NCBI RefSeq assembly: GCF_000485595.1
Contig: NW_014577077.1
Span: forward strand, 493,408 to 526,453
Direction: 5' to 3'
DNA: 33,046 bases
DNA from: Priapulus caudatus
Lineage: Eukaryota > Priapulida > Priapulimorpha > Priapulimorphida > Priapulidae
The notes under the pieces are model-generated. The model worked only from the letters and a program-made list of their open reading frames with translations. It had not been told where the DNA came from and searched no databases. The stretch's first letter is position 1. Each line of letters starts with the position of its first letter. Positions 21,801 through 29,797 of the stretch are shown here, piece by piece. The position numbers and the translations under genes are program-made.

Positions 21801-21950
21801 ATAATATCGTGTGATTGTAATGCGCTAATATCCCGCCGTGGCAGCCTGCTGGGTTCGGCCATCACTGCCGGTGACTACCTTCACAGTATTGACACCTCTG
21901 TGCGGCTCCCTTATGAGGTCCTTTGTAGGCTACAGACAAATGCCACTTAG
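21801..21950 (+). CDS. Candidate terminal exon, unrecognised
   Basis: A pyrimidine-rich run ending CTTCCTGTGGTTGCAG makes an excellent acceptor at 21800. The phase-0 frame then reads 49 residues to TAG and includes SLLGSAITAGDYLHSID and LPYEVLCRLQ. There is no AATAAA in the next few hundred bases. The opposite strand reads RCQYCEGSHRQ between stops, which recalls the C-x2-C-x3-H start of a retroelement zinc knuckle, so a decayed element on the minus strand is an alternative. The CT run may mimic a polypyrimidine tract by chance. Confidence 0.25.
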   Translation: MISCDCNALISRRGSLLGSAITAGDYLHSIDTSVRLPYEVLCRLQTNAT

Positions 21951-22363
21951 ACACTCACCATCTGTTCTGTAAGCATCTACGTCAGGCACGACATGTAATT
22001 TCTGTTTAGGTATCCCTATTCGACACAGAAGATATCCTCGCATGTCAATTTGGCCACACATAGACGCGGGTTTCTGTATATGTGACATAATTTATGTTCA
22101 ATGCCAGCGGCTGCGCAGTGCGCCCATATTTGTGCAAAATTCCACGAATTTCGGTTTTAGCTGAAAAGTCGCCCGCATGAATTCAATTTATTGTCGATTT
22201 CCTTAAATCCATATATTTATTGAATGAACTAGGTCCAATCGATAAAATTAATATAGGGGAAGGAATAACAAATAGCGAACCACATTTTGATCTTCATAGC
22301 TTGGCTTAATTGTAGTTTACGCAAAGTGTAAAGTTGTATGGCGATTAACGATTTAGCAATTAT
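21951..22363. other. No gene established
   Basis: A minus-strand donor-like ATG|GTGAGT lies near 21957-21963, preceded by the short frame LHVVPDVDAYRTD. The acceptor before it is poor and the segment has only about 43 bases, so I do not call it. The rest is AT-rich. Confidence 0.4.
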
Positions 22364-22450
22364 AAACGGAACATATTAACGGAACAATATTAACGGAACA
22401 ATATTAACAACGGAACAATATAACAACGGAACAATATTAACGGAACATGT
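22364..22450. repeat. Short minisatellite of TTAACGGAACAATA
   Basis: Six imperfect units of 14-17 bases built on AACGGAACAATATT. Confidence 0.85.
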
Positions 22451-22460
22451 TATCAATCCT

Positions 22461-22506
22461 AGCAAGAGCTAATAATACTATTAGGTATTATTAGCTCTTG
22501 ATCCTA
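22461..22506. repeat. Palindromic hairpin, CAAGAGCTAATAATA arms
   Basis: CAAGAGCTAATAATAC is followed by a six-base loop and GTATTATTAGCTCTTG. Partial CCTAG/ATCCTAG flanks extend the symmetry. The end motif matches the 19.17-kb hairpin and the tips of the 21-kb foldback element. Confidence 0.8.
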
Positions 22507-22734
22507 GTATAAGTGAAGACACTCGGCTAACCTCTACCCTTTAGTGACTGAAGTCAGAGGTGTCGACTGACTGAATGACATGAATTGACCCGTTCGAAGC
22601 TAGTCAAATGATGGCGGCACACGAACAAGGTATATGCTATAGCTTGCCTAAATATTGCGCGGTGAAAAACCAACATAACTGTCATGCTATGGCACCTACT
22701 CTGACCAAACAGCCGACCAAACCAGTGCACCCTA

Positions 22735-22770
22735 ACACACACACACACGCGCGCGCGCGCACACACACAG
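22735..22770. repeat. (CA)/(CG) dinucleotide run
   Basis: ACACACACGCGCGCGCGCAC-type alternating purine-pyrimidine sequence of the Z-DNA-prone type, directly 5' of the next element. Confidence 0.9.
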
Positions 22771-22782
22771 ACTATTCAATGC

Positions 22783-23132
22783 GGGTGTTGCTATCCCCCG
22801 GGCGTGGAGTGAGAGTCACGTGATACAGTTGACGTATACTTCAAAACGTATACGTATACGTTGACATACACGTAACTCCAACACTAAACTTAACACTAAA
22901 TAACTATATCTCGGAGCGCTATATGTAGGTGTATATATCCACAAAAATTAATCTATGGTGTGGGGACAGATATCATGATGCAAAAACTCTAACCCTAATC
23001 CTAACCATAACCCTAACCCTAACCTAATACTAATACTAATACTAATGCTAATAGTAATACTAATAATATTAATCCTAATACTAGTGCTGCCACGTTGCGG
23101 TCTCACTCGACGCCCGGGGGATAGCATTACCC
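22783..23132. mobile_element. 350-bp TIR element with 9-bp target duplication and telomere-like repeats
   Basis: The left end GGGTGTTGCTATCCCCCGGG matches the inverted right end (GGGTAATGCTATCCCCCGGG), and similarity continues through GCGT-GAGTGAGA. The element is flanked exactly by the direct repeat ATTCAATGC (22774-22782 and 23133-23141), a 9-bp target-site duplication. TIRs starting with G and a 9-bp duplication fit Mutator-like (MULE) or possibly Merlin-type DNA transposons. The interior contains an 18-base perfect palindrome (22845-22862) and a CCCTAA/CTAATA hexamer array (about 22987-23080). There is no coding capacity, so it is non-autonomous. Confidence 0.85.
22987..23085 (-). repeat. 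Degenerate telomere-like array
   Basis: CTAACCCTAATCCTAACC and ACCCTAACCCTAACC units are followed by CTAATA-type hexamers (ACTAATACTAATACTAAT). This reads as a TTAGGG array, on the minus strand, grading into variant hexamers. It lies inside the 350-bp TIR element. Confidence 0.85.
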
Positions 23133-23206
23133 ATTCAATGCAAGATCATATTTTCGTCCTTGCAATAGCACTGGCATTATTTCCACGTGGTACGTTGCTA
23201 GTCTAG

Positions 23207-23239
23207 TGACGTCACCAGAACTGTGCGACCATGACGTCA
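23207..23239. promoter_or_regulatory. Two perfect CRE palindromes
   Basis: TGACGTCA occurs at 23207-23214 and 23232-23239, 25 bases apart. This is the full consensus for CREB/ATF bZIP dimers. Two perfect copies so close are unlikely by chance and suggest a promoter or enhancer. No gene start next to them is certain. Confidence 0.45.
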
Positions 23240-23604
23240 TCGTTGGTTTGACGGCAGCCGCGTCGAACATTCACAGTCGTTTACCGCGCTGACTTCACAA
23301 TCACATCGCGTTGTATTCGAATTATATCTATCGAGTTGTTTTTCGCATTATGCTTGCGCGTTGATATTTTGTGCTAATTCATTTCATCGGGTTACAGGCT
23401 CCCGAGTTACTAATGTGAACGAAACCTAACCGATTCCTGTGGATTATATAAGTTTGGTCATCACAAGAGAGCAAGTACATAAAATCGGCTTCATAAACAA
23501 TACGAAATGATTGCGAAACCAACATGAGATTATCGAAACGTTTTGCAACGACTGCTTTTTCCAAACCATTTACTTATCGTTTATGTTGTTATTGTTGCTG
23601 TGCT

Positions 23605-23605
<1 letters not shown>

Positions 23606-23658
<53 letters not shown>

Positions 23659-23660
23659 GA
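23606..23660. repeat. (TTG)n microsatellite, about 18 units
   Basis: A pure GTT/TTG run. The poly-Val/Leu and poly-Asn frames it creates are artefacts. Confidence 0.98.
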
Positions 23661-23675
23661 CTTTTGTTCTTGCAG

Positions 23676-23738
23676 ACGTCGAATCCCGTTCCCGAGCAGC
23701 CAACTGGTGTGAAATTACAATGGAGCCGGTTTGATTGA
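23676..23738 (+). CDS. Candidate 3' terminal exon with poly(A) signal
   Basis: ACTTTTGTTCTTGCAG is a strong acceptor ending at 23675. The phase-0 frame reads TSNPVPEQPTGVKLQW and a few more residues to TGA at 23736-23738. AATAAA follows at 23786-23791. A second frame also stays open to nearly the same stop. The opposing minus strand carries a longer frame with a hydrophobic leader (FPLLLVIVAMLLSSLLKPC), NGS and NQT sequons, and a GTGAGT donor-like site near 23740. The region could therefore instead hold a first exon of a secreted protein on the minus strand. I cannot decide between the two. Confidence 0.25.
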   Translation, partial: TSNPVPEQPTGVKLQWSRFD

Positions 23739-23785
23739 ACTCACAGCCGCTGTTGGCACAATCCATCGCGTTCACTCTCGGCATG

Positions 23786-23791
23786 AATAAA
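23786..23791 (+). terminator. AATAAA polyadenylation signal (candidate)
   Basis: It lies 47 bases after the TGA of the candidate terminal exon. It counts only if that exon is real. Confidence 0.25.
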
Positions 23792-24106
23792 ATTTGACTT
23801 CCATTCTCGAGAGCAATGCAGGGTTTCAGAAGTGACGATAAAAGCATCGCAACTATAACCAAAAGCAGTGGAAACCAGTTGAGCCCTCCCTCCGCGCGCG
23901 TTCACAACGCACGAACACCCTCGACGCTAGAGAATGCTAGAGTTGGCTGAAAGAAAATTCACGCGTCGCTTTGGAAGGCGTTTCTGCACGATTGTTAGCT
24001 ACTGCGCGGTCGCTGAATAAATTGCGCGTGATTTGAGGAATTTCGCGATTGACGAATTAAAAATGCATGGCAGCTTTGTTCCTGCTTGGGTGAAGCGGAC
24101 GGAACT

Positions 24107-24241
24107 ATGCAAATATCACAGCCCCGATCGTTTCTATGTGTGCCGACACAAAAGTTAGTGAATATCGTCTGTAGCAATGGGGAGCGAATCTTAAGTATAT
24201 GCACAGCCCACGCATCGTTCAAGAGTAAAGTGGTGACGTCA
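24107..24241. promoter_or_regulatory. Octamer ATGCAAAT and a third perfect CRE
   Basis: ATGCAAAT at 24107-24114 is the exact POU-factor octamer. TGACGTCA at 24234-24241 is a full CRE. Both lie upstream of the minus-strand leader-like frame near 23.8 kb, and so could serve a minus-strand promoter. Confidence 0.25.
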
Positions 24242-24586
24242 CCGTAAAGAACACAAGCAATACTTTGCAGCTATGAATTTGAGGATGCATTTAGTGTTAA
24301 TAGTAATTATACGTTCTATGTAAAAAACGCAATTTCACTTCTCACTCGCAAAAATACTTCCATACAAGTGCCGCAGAGCGACAGCGCTCACTGACGTGTA
24401 CTGTAGCCGGGTAGCGAATTTGCGATTCCCAAACCGTATAGCTATGGAAGAAAAATTGAGCAACGTGATTGGCTAGAAAATGTTTTGGACGCGCCCACTA
24501 TCGCACGCACACCATCGCGCATTTTGCACAGGGGCTTATTTATTTTATTTCTTATTATTTTTGGCTAATTTTGTTTTATTTTCGAA

Positions 24587-24646
24587 TTAGGGTTAGGGTT
24601 AGGGTTAGGGTTAGGGTTAGGGTTAGGGTTAGGGTTAGGGTTAGGG
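24587..24646 (+). repeat. Perfect interstitial telomere array, (TTAGGG)10
   Basis: Ten uninterrupted TTAGGG units followed by a partial TTA. It lies within the 557-bp TIR element, so it is interstitial rather than a chromosome end, and it is G-quadruplex-capable. Confidence 0.98.
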
Positions 24647-24680
24647 TTAACTGAGTTCTATATCGACGTGTTTCATATTT

Positions 24681-24755
24681 GTCTCAGTGGGTCAACGCTA
24701 GACCGTTCGCCTCGTGATCGTAAGGTACCGCGTTCGAACGCCATATGTTGTTTTT
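24681..24755 (+). other. tRNA-like, pol III promoter-like segment (SINE head or tRNA relic)
   Basis: GTCTCAGTGGGTCAACGC resembles a D-arm with A box. CGCCTCGTGATCG resembles an anticodon arm, and GCGTTCGAACGCC a T-arm with B box. TTTTT follows about ten bases later as a possible pol III stop. The stems do not pair fully, so a functional tRNA is unlikely. tRNA-derived SINE heads in animals often read this way. Confidence 0.4.
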
Positions 24756-25209
24756 ATTTTCCTCTGCGTTATGTATTTCTTTGTATTTTATTTGTTTCTG
24801 CATTTATTTGTTTTGTAACTTTTGTTTATGTTCTGAATTAAATATATTTCTTTATAATATTAGCTTATAATTTAATATATTAGCTTGTTGACTAATAATG
24901 CGTGTCCTAAAATTTTTCTAGCCAATCACGTTGCTCACGTTGCTATACGGTTTGGGAATCGCAAATTCGCAGCCGGGTATTCTTCTGATAAACTCACTGG
25001 CAACCGAATCAAGAGCACCCTCCCGCCACCGCGTTCGCGCTCATAGCATATATCTAGGATACTACTAACAGATCTAAAATCTATGATAGGCTTTGCTATA
25101 CCGGTAGTACAGTAATAAAGATACACCTGTGTACACGATAATGCTTTCACTAATATTAAAGTGTTATCTATGGATATAGCGTCGGGCGCGAGCGTAACGT
25201 GGTGGTGGT

Positions 25210-25227
25210 GGGAGGAGGGTGGGAGGG
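25210..25227 (+). other. G-quadruplex motif
   Basis: GGGAGGAGGGTGGGAGGG has four G3 runs with loops of four, one and one bases, within a GGTGGTGG context. Confidence 0.7.
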
Positions 25228-25262
25228 ACAGGAGAGGCTCTAATAGGGCAACCGCAGTTCAG

Positions 25263-25815
25263 TCTTTGTTAACAGTCAACAAGAATCGCCTTGTTTTAGC
25301 CCCTCCTCTAAGGTTCAAAAGATTATCAGACACTTACTCTTCGCACGTCAGCGGAAAGCACATTTCATGCCTTTCAAAAAGTGATAAAAATGGTAGGTCA
25401 CACTGAAAACAAAAAGTTTTGCACTCGGTCGCGTTAAGACCATGCCTCTAAAAAATCTGAATCTGACTTTCCCCCCATCTGCCTTTGACGCTGTGACCTC
25501 CGAATTCGCGCTGGTGATGGTTTCCATGCCCGCAATCACATATCCATCGAATATAAGAGCGTAGGTCAACCGTTGAGACTTGTGCCGCAATTCCGTATTT
25601 CCTCCTATACCTTAAGTTAAGGGGGAAATATTCCCCCTCCATTGACACACCTTGATCCCGAGTCCTTTTCGCGACTCCCCCCCCCCGACGTCCCGAATAT
25701 CAAGACCGTACGTCGAGCGGTTAAGATTTGTGCCCAACTGTTGACGGACGCACGGACGGACAATCATGCGATTCTACAAGCTGCATCTGACTTCGTCAGC
25801 TGAGCCAAAAAAAGC
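25263..25815. mobile_element. Dispersed repeat family, copy B (3' portion)
   Basis: Matches about 9649-10232 of copy A through CTCCTCTAAGGTTCAAAAG, GGTCACACTGAAAACAAAAAG, ATACCTTAAGTTAAGG, CGTACGTCGAGCGGTTAAGA and ATGCGATTCTACAAGCTGCA. It is more diverged than copy C. The frames at 25348-25648 lie in this repeat and are not genes. Confidence 0.8.
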
Positions 25816-26054
25816 GGCAATCATTGCCAACGGGTTGTTCACATCGATGCAAGCACGTTAGCTGGCTACTAGACGCATGGTGAACTCACATTGCTCTCAC
25901 ATTCAAGCGAGAAGTTATATCTCGCGTCCGGTCGGAGCACACAGCATGTCTTTACAGTACTAGATGGCCAGCACGACGTAATCTAGTGCACAGCCTAGTG
26001 CCTTTTACATCGAACTATTTTAATAAATATATGAATAGATAGTTACAACAAAAT

Positions 26055-26094
26055 AACACACACGCGCACGCACGCACGCACGCACACGCACAAA

Positions 26095-26132
<38 letters not shown>

Positions 26133-26165
26133 AACACACACACATACACACACACACACACACAT

Positions 26166-26220
<55 letters not shown>

Positions 26221-26225
26221 CAAAC
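26055..26225. repeat. CA / CGCA compound microsatellite
   Basis: (CA)n with CAAACA interruptions, then a pure (CGCA)n run at about 26163-26222. Confidence 0.97.
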
Positions 26226-26294
26226 ACCACCACAACAGGTCTTCACGCAATGGCGACGTCGTCCACCGCGCCCCAACCCCCCTGCCCTACATAT

Positions 26295-26645
26295 GTACCA
26301 GCCCCACCCACCTTACATCTGTACCAGCCCCACCCTACCTTACATCTGTACCAGCCCCACCCTGCCTTACATCTAGACCAGCACCACCCTGCCTTATATC
26401 TGTACCAGCCCCACCCTGCCTTACATCTGTACCAGCCCCACCCTACCTTACATCTGTACCAGCCCCACCCTGCCTTACATCTGTACCAGCCCCACCCTGC
26501 CTTACATCTGTACCAGCCCCACCCTGCCTTACATCTGTACCAGCCCCACCCTGCCTTACATCTGTACCAGCCCCACCCTGCCTCACATCTGTACCAGCCC
26601 CACCCTGCCTCACATCTGTACCAGCCCCACCCTGCCTTACACCAG
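26295..26645. repeat. 27-bp minisatellite, 13 copies
   Basis: The unit is CCAGCCCCACCCTGCCTTAC plus ATCTGTA. A multiple-of-three period and no stops keep frames open on both strands: plus YQPHPALHL and TSPTLPYIC, minus GWGWYRCKA and GGAGTDVRQ. One plus frame of 145 codons has an ATG at 26250 and a stop just after the array. Its 15-residue unique tail and the absence of splice signals give no support for a gene, but the array could lie in an exon. Confidence 0.9.
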
Positions 26646-26988
26646 CATGAGGCTGGCATCCCTGAACCAGCAAGCGGCTCATCCTGACGAAACCATGTTG
26701 TGGCTTGACGCAGCGCATATCTAATGAAGGCCGAAACAAGTTCAGAAATTATTCATGCGATAACTAACAGACTGGCATCGTTCATTGATTTCTTGCCGAA
26801 CCGTGATGATTGAACTCCCACTGACAGGTCGGCACCGTGACCTCCATAGCTTCCCATGTAGACCAGCAGACCGCAAAGACATTCTAGATGTTCGCATCCA
26901 ACACAGCGCCCCCTGCTACAAGCAGCAGCGGCCCACACTCGCACTAGCTGTAATATTTATCACATAGGGTGAGAGTGTTTCCACGTAG
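26646..26988. other. No supported gene
   Basis: Probably intron of the plus-strand exon that follows. An acceptor-like CTCCCACTGACAG at 26826 is followed by VGTVTSIASHVDQQTAKTF and a stop, which I consider too weak to call. Confidence 0.4.
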
Positions 26989-27135
26989 CAGCCGCAGGAG
27001 ATTCTCAACGACCTAAGTAGTCTGTCGAAGCACAGCGCGGCAGAGGCTAAAGGCGTTCCAAGCGCGGGAACGAAAAAGAGTTTGACAGGCTACAACTTGG
27101 ACGAAATAGCACGACAGAAAGAGGACGAGAATTGA
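26989..27135 (+). CDS. Terminal coding exon, unrecognised protein
   Basis: The frame begins directly after TTTCCACGTAG and runs 48 residues to tandem TGA TGA stops. It reads QEILNDLSSLSKHSAAEAKG, then SLTGYNLDEIARQKEDEN: hydrophilic, Lys/Glu/Ala/Ser-rich and helix-forming, as expected for a charged C-terminus. An in-frame TAG just before 26989 means the exon must start at or after that point, and the TAG itself serves as the acceptor. AATAAA lies at 27510-27515, giving a 3' UTR of roughly 400 bases. No ATG is present, so upstream exons are required. The acceptor's pyrimidine tract is modest. The family is not recognised. Confidence 0.45.
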   Translation, partial: QPQEILNDLSSLSKHSAAEAKGVPSAGTKKSLTGYNLDEIARQKEDEN

Positions 27136-27530
27136 TGAGGAGCAAACAAAAATGAATGCAAAATGTCCCGGGCGTCTATCCCGACCTGATTCAACAAGTT
27201 ATAGGATCAGTCTAGTGCAAAATTGCGTTCCAACCAAACATTGCAACTATAGTATACGAGCTTTAACATAAAACTACACTAATCAGGTAGCACAAATATA
27301 ACATTTTCCATCAGCCCTCTAGCACATATTTGGATTCCCTTCCCTCCTCGTCATTTAATTTCCCTTTCTTGACTATCGGTCTCCTAATCTCCATACCTAA
27401 GTCCTCAATCCACCTCCGCATTCACCCAATGGCTGCGCCCCCTCCCTACTCCTCCTGTGTGTAGCGGCGGCCGTGCTGACTAATGACACGCTCAGCCTGT
27501 TTGCATATTAATAAAGGTGTGATGAAACCG
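27136..27530 (+). other. Putative 3' UTR
   Basis: A non-coding stretch between the tandem stops and AATAAA. It is T/A- and C/T-rich, with no repeats of note. Confidence 0.35.
27510..27515 (+). terminator. AATAAA polyadenylation signal
   Basis: It is followed by GGTGTGATG, a modest GU-rich downstream element. It supports the terminal exon at 26989-27135. Confidence 0.4.
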
Positions 27531-27824
27531 CCTCTATGCGAATCCATACGTTAGTTTGCGTACCTTTGTCAGCTATCGTGAGACCTCCCCCAGCATCCGC
27601 CACTTAGGTAATTAATACTAAACCAGCTTTGGAGTGAACAGCGCTAGCGATCGGAAGGTGAAGGGTTGCGCATGTTTTCTTAGCACTGCGTGTTCTATCA
27701 AAGGACTGCCAACAAACAGTGACCTACTGGTAAAAGCTATCGATCAGGTAGCTACATATAAAAAAAATATGATGGACAAACCTACAGACAGCTGGTTGCA
27801 TAAAATCAAAGGTGCGCCGCTCGT

Positions 27825-27825
<1 letters not shown>

Positions 27826-27880
<55 letters not shown>

Positions 27881-28180
27881 CACCCCCCACACGGGCCACA
27901 CGGCACACGCACACACGCACGCACGCACGCACACACACACACACACACACGCACACACACACACACACGCACACGCAGACACGCACACACGCACGCACAC
28001 ACACGCACGCACACACACACACCCACACCCACACACACGCACCCCACCCTCCAACACACGCACACACACACGCGCGCGCACATGAATGCATGGGCACACA
28101 CGTATAGAAACACCCAAACGGGGCCTACATACACGCACGCACGCATACAGGTATACATTCCCGCACTCACGCACACGCGA
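27826..28180. repeat. (CA)n and CA/CGCA/CCCA compound microsatellite
   Basis: A pure CA run (about 27826-27878), a CCCCCCACACGGGCC interruption, then mixed CA, CGCA and CCCA units. Five long overlapping frames here are artefacts. Confidence 0.95.
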
Positions 28181-28239
28181 ACACCAACATAATTATACGT
28201 ATCGGGCTCATACGTACACCCATGCATCCAACCTTATTT

Positions 28240-28754
28240 ACTCTCTCCCGTACAGCACTAATTCTCTAACTATTTCACACAGAGCCTCCCTGTCCAATTC
28301 TCTGCCCAATACATTTTCCCTGCCTATTATTTCTTCCCATACATCATGTCTCTCCCCTAAGCGATGTCACACACCCTGCACGCCTCTCATTAAATTGTCC
28401 CCAAGCGTTAAGTAAGCGCATGGGAATTCGTGCGAGGGAATGTAATAGGTGCGGATAACGTTTGGGGACAATTTAATGAGAGGCGTGCAGGGTGTGTGAC
28501 ATCGCTCACTCGTACGTATACTACACTCTACCATACACTGCCCTTTCTCTCGTACTGCACAACACATCCTCACCTCACCTTCACCCTCTTCACCCCATTC
28601 TACTTCTCCACACACCCCCTTGCTCTCTCCAACTGCATCAAACATCCACCTCACCACCCCTTTCCTCTCTACCACACACCCCTTCATTCTCAACTACATT
28701 AACACGCATCCTCCTCCTCCTCCTCCTCCGCACCCCTTCTACTCTATCACACAC

Positions 28755-28804
<50 letters not shown>

Positions 28805-28980
28805 CAATGCACAACATATCGCTATCCGCACACTGTTCCACTCTACCATACACACCCCTCGCTCTCTCCCGCCACACCACGCATCCTCATTCTCTTCCTC
28901 ACCCCTTCCACTCTACCATACGTACACCCGTTCACGTTCGCGCTTCTACGCACGTGCCTCCTCGCCCTTCGCGGAGCCCT
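28240..28980. repeat. Pyrimidine-rich degenerate repeat block with (CT)n
   Basis: Loosely repeated pieces such as CTCTACCATACAC, CTCCAACTGCATCA and CACCCCTTC at intervals of roughly 50-70 bases, with a pure CT run at 28757-28802. In style it matches 2980-3135. The hairpin at 28361-28505 is embedded in it. Confidence 0.75.
28361..28505. repeat. Long near-perfect hairpin, 50-bp arms
   Basis: Bases 28361-28410 (starting GCGATGTCACACACCCTGCA) are found inverted at 28456-28505 with 49 of 50 identical. The one difference would be a G-U pair in RNA. The loop is 45 bases. No target duplication is seen at the edges. It could be a MITE, a recent inverted duplication or a small-RNA precursor. Confidence 0.9.
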
Positions 28981-29797
28981 TGCAGGCCTATATTAATTAT
29001 ACAACACTGCCATCGAAGCTTAACAACAGTTTACAATAAATAGCCTATTTAGACCGGTTAGTATAGACTGATATTCGTGTAAACATCGATATCGCACGAC
29101 GAGCAATACAAAGCAGCAGAAATATAACTATGATAGCACATCAACCGAGTAAGCCAGCAACAGTGCAGCTTAACCCTTTAATAGACGACGTCAGCTGCTA
29201 TTGTCTGCCTAACTCGCTATAATTAGACCGATGTTCTTGCTTCATTTCCAGAATTATAAGACGCATGCGTGGGTTTGATGCTTAAGCGGGTGACGTCAGT
29301 GACGCCATAATCACATAGCTTGTGTGCAACCAATGAGGAAAATCTAGGGCCTTAGTCACTAGCAAGCCGCAGCCAACTATTCCGACTGTTTAGTGGTCTC
29401 ACGCTGTACAACGGCCCTAACATTTGAAAGTTGGCTAATTACTACCCATGCTCAATGAAAGCTAACCCAAGCACCTGTCTCGGAAATTTCTGGCCACAAA
29501 TTTCTCTTTCAATCTTTAATGTCAATTTTCCCACTCTTACTCTCGATAACAAAAGCTTCAACCTTAATGAGTCTAGCACATTGATTTCGCCAAAACGTCT
29601 AATCACCTCAAATAAAAAATGACTACATACGTATACGGACTTTATGCCATCAGAAAAAACTGCGTGCTAATGCGAAAATAATCCCCACGCCTTTGAGAAA
29701 GCAAGGTTGTGGTTACTAGTGGTCACCATTAGTGCATGGTGCTTGCACTGGCGCTAGTGGATGAATATACGCCTAAACAACGTAAACTGAGGCGTAC
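28981..29797. other. No established gene; one CRE
   Basis: The strong acceptor-like TGTTCTTGCTTCATTTCCAG ends at 29251, but all frames after it stop within about ten codons (for example IIRRMRGFDA). An AATAAA lies near 29609. A tiny terminal exon is possible and cannot be shown. TGACGTCA lies at 29291-29298. Confidence 0.4.

Larger units (their letters stand above)
24414..24970. mobile_element. 557-bp TIR element with 9-bp duplication, (TTAGGG)10 and a tRNA-like segment
   Basis: Left end GCGAATTTGCGATTCCCAAA and the inverted right end are identical for 29 bases. After a small indel they match again over AGCAACGTGATTGGCTAGAA and then decay, for arms of about 75-80 bases. AGCCGGGTA flanks the element exactly (24405-24413 and 24971-24979), a 9-bp target duplication of Mutator-like type. 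Inside are ten perfect TTAGGG units and a tRNA-like region. It appears to have inserted next to dispersed-repeat sequence: bases 24366-24404 resemble 9073-9115. It encodes no protein. Confidence 0.9.

Noticed and set aside
21955-22005. Minus-strand 43-base exon LHVVPDVDAYRTD with a good GTGAGT donor
   Set aside because: The acceptor has no pyrimidine tract and the phase does not fit the neighbouring exons.
22608-22735. Plus frame starting MMAAHEQGICYSLPKYC
   Set aside because: ATGATGGCGGC context is attractive and a CAAG|GTATAT site is present, but the frame runs into CA repeats and nothing else supports it.
24681-24755. Functional tRNA gene
   Set aside because: Acceptor and T-stem pairing is poor; kept only as tRNA-like.
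27634-28227. Several frames over 100 codons rich in Thr-His or Cys-Val
   Set aside because: They are translations of CA/CGCA microsatellite DNA, present in many frames on both strands. The same applies near 4.9, 19.3, 26.1 and 32.0 kb.
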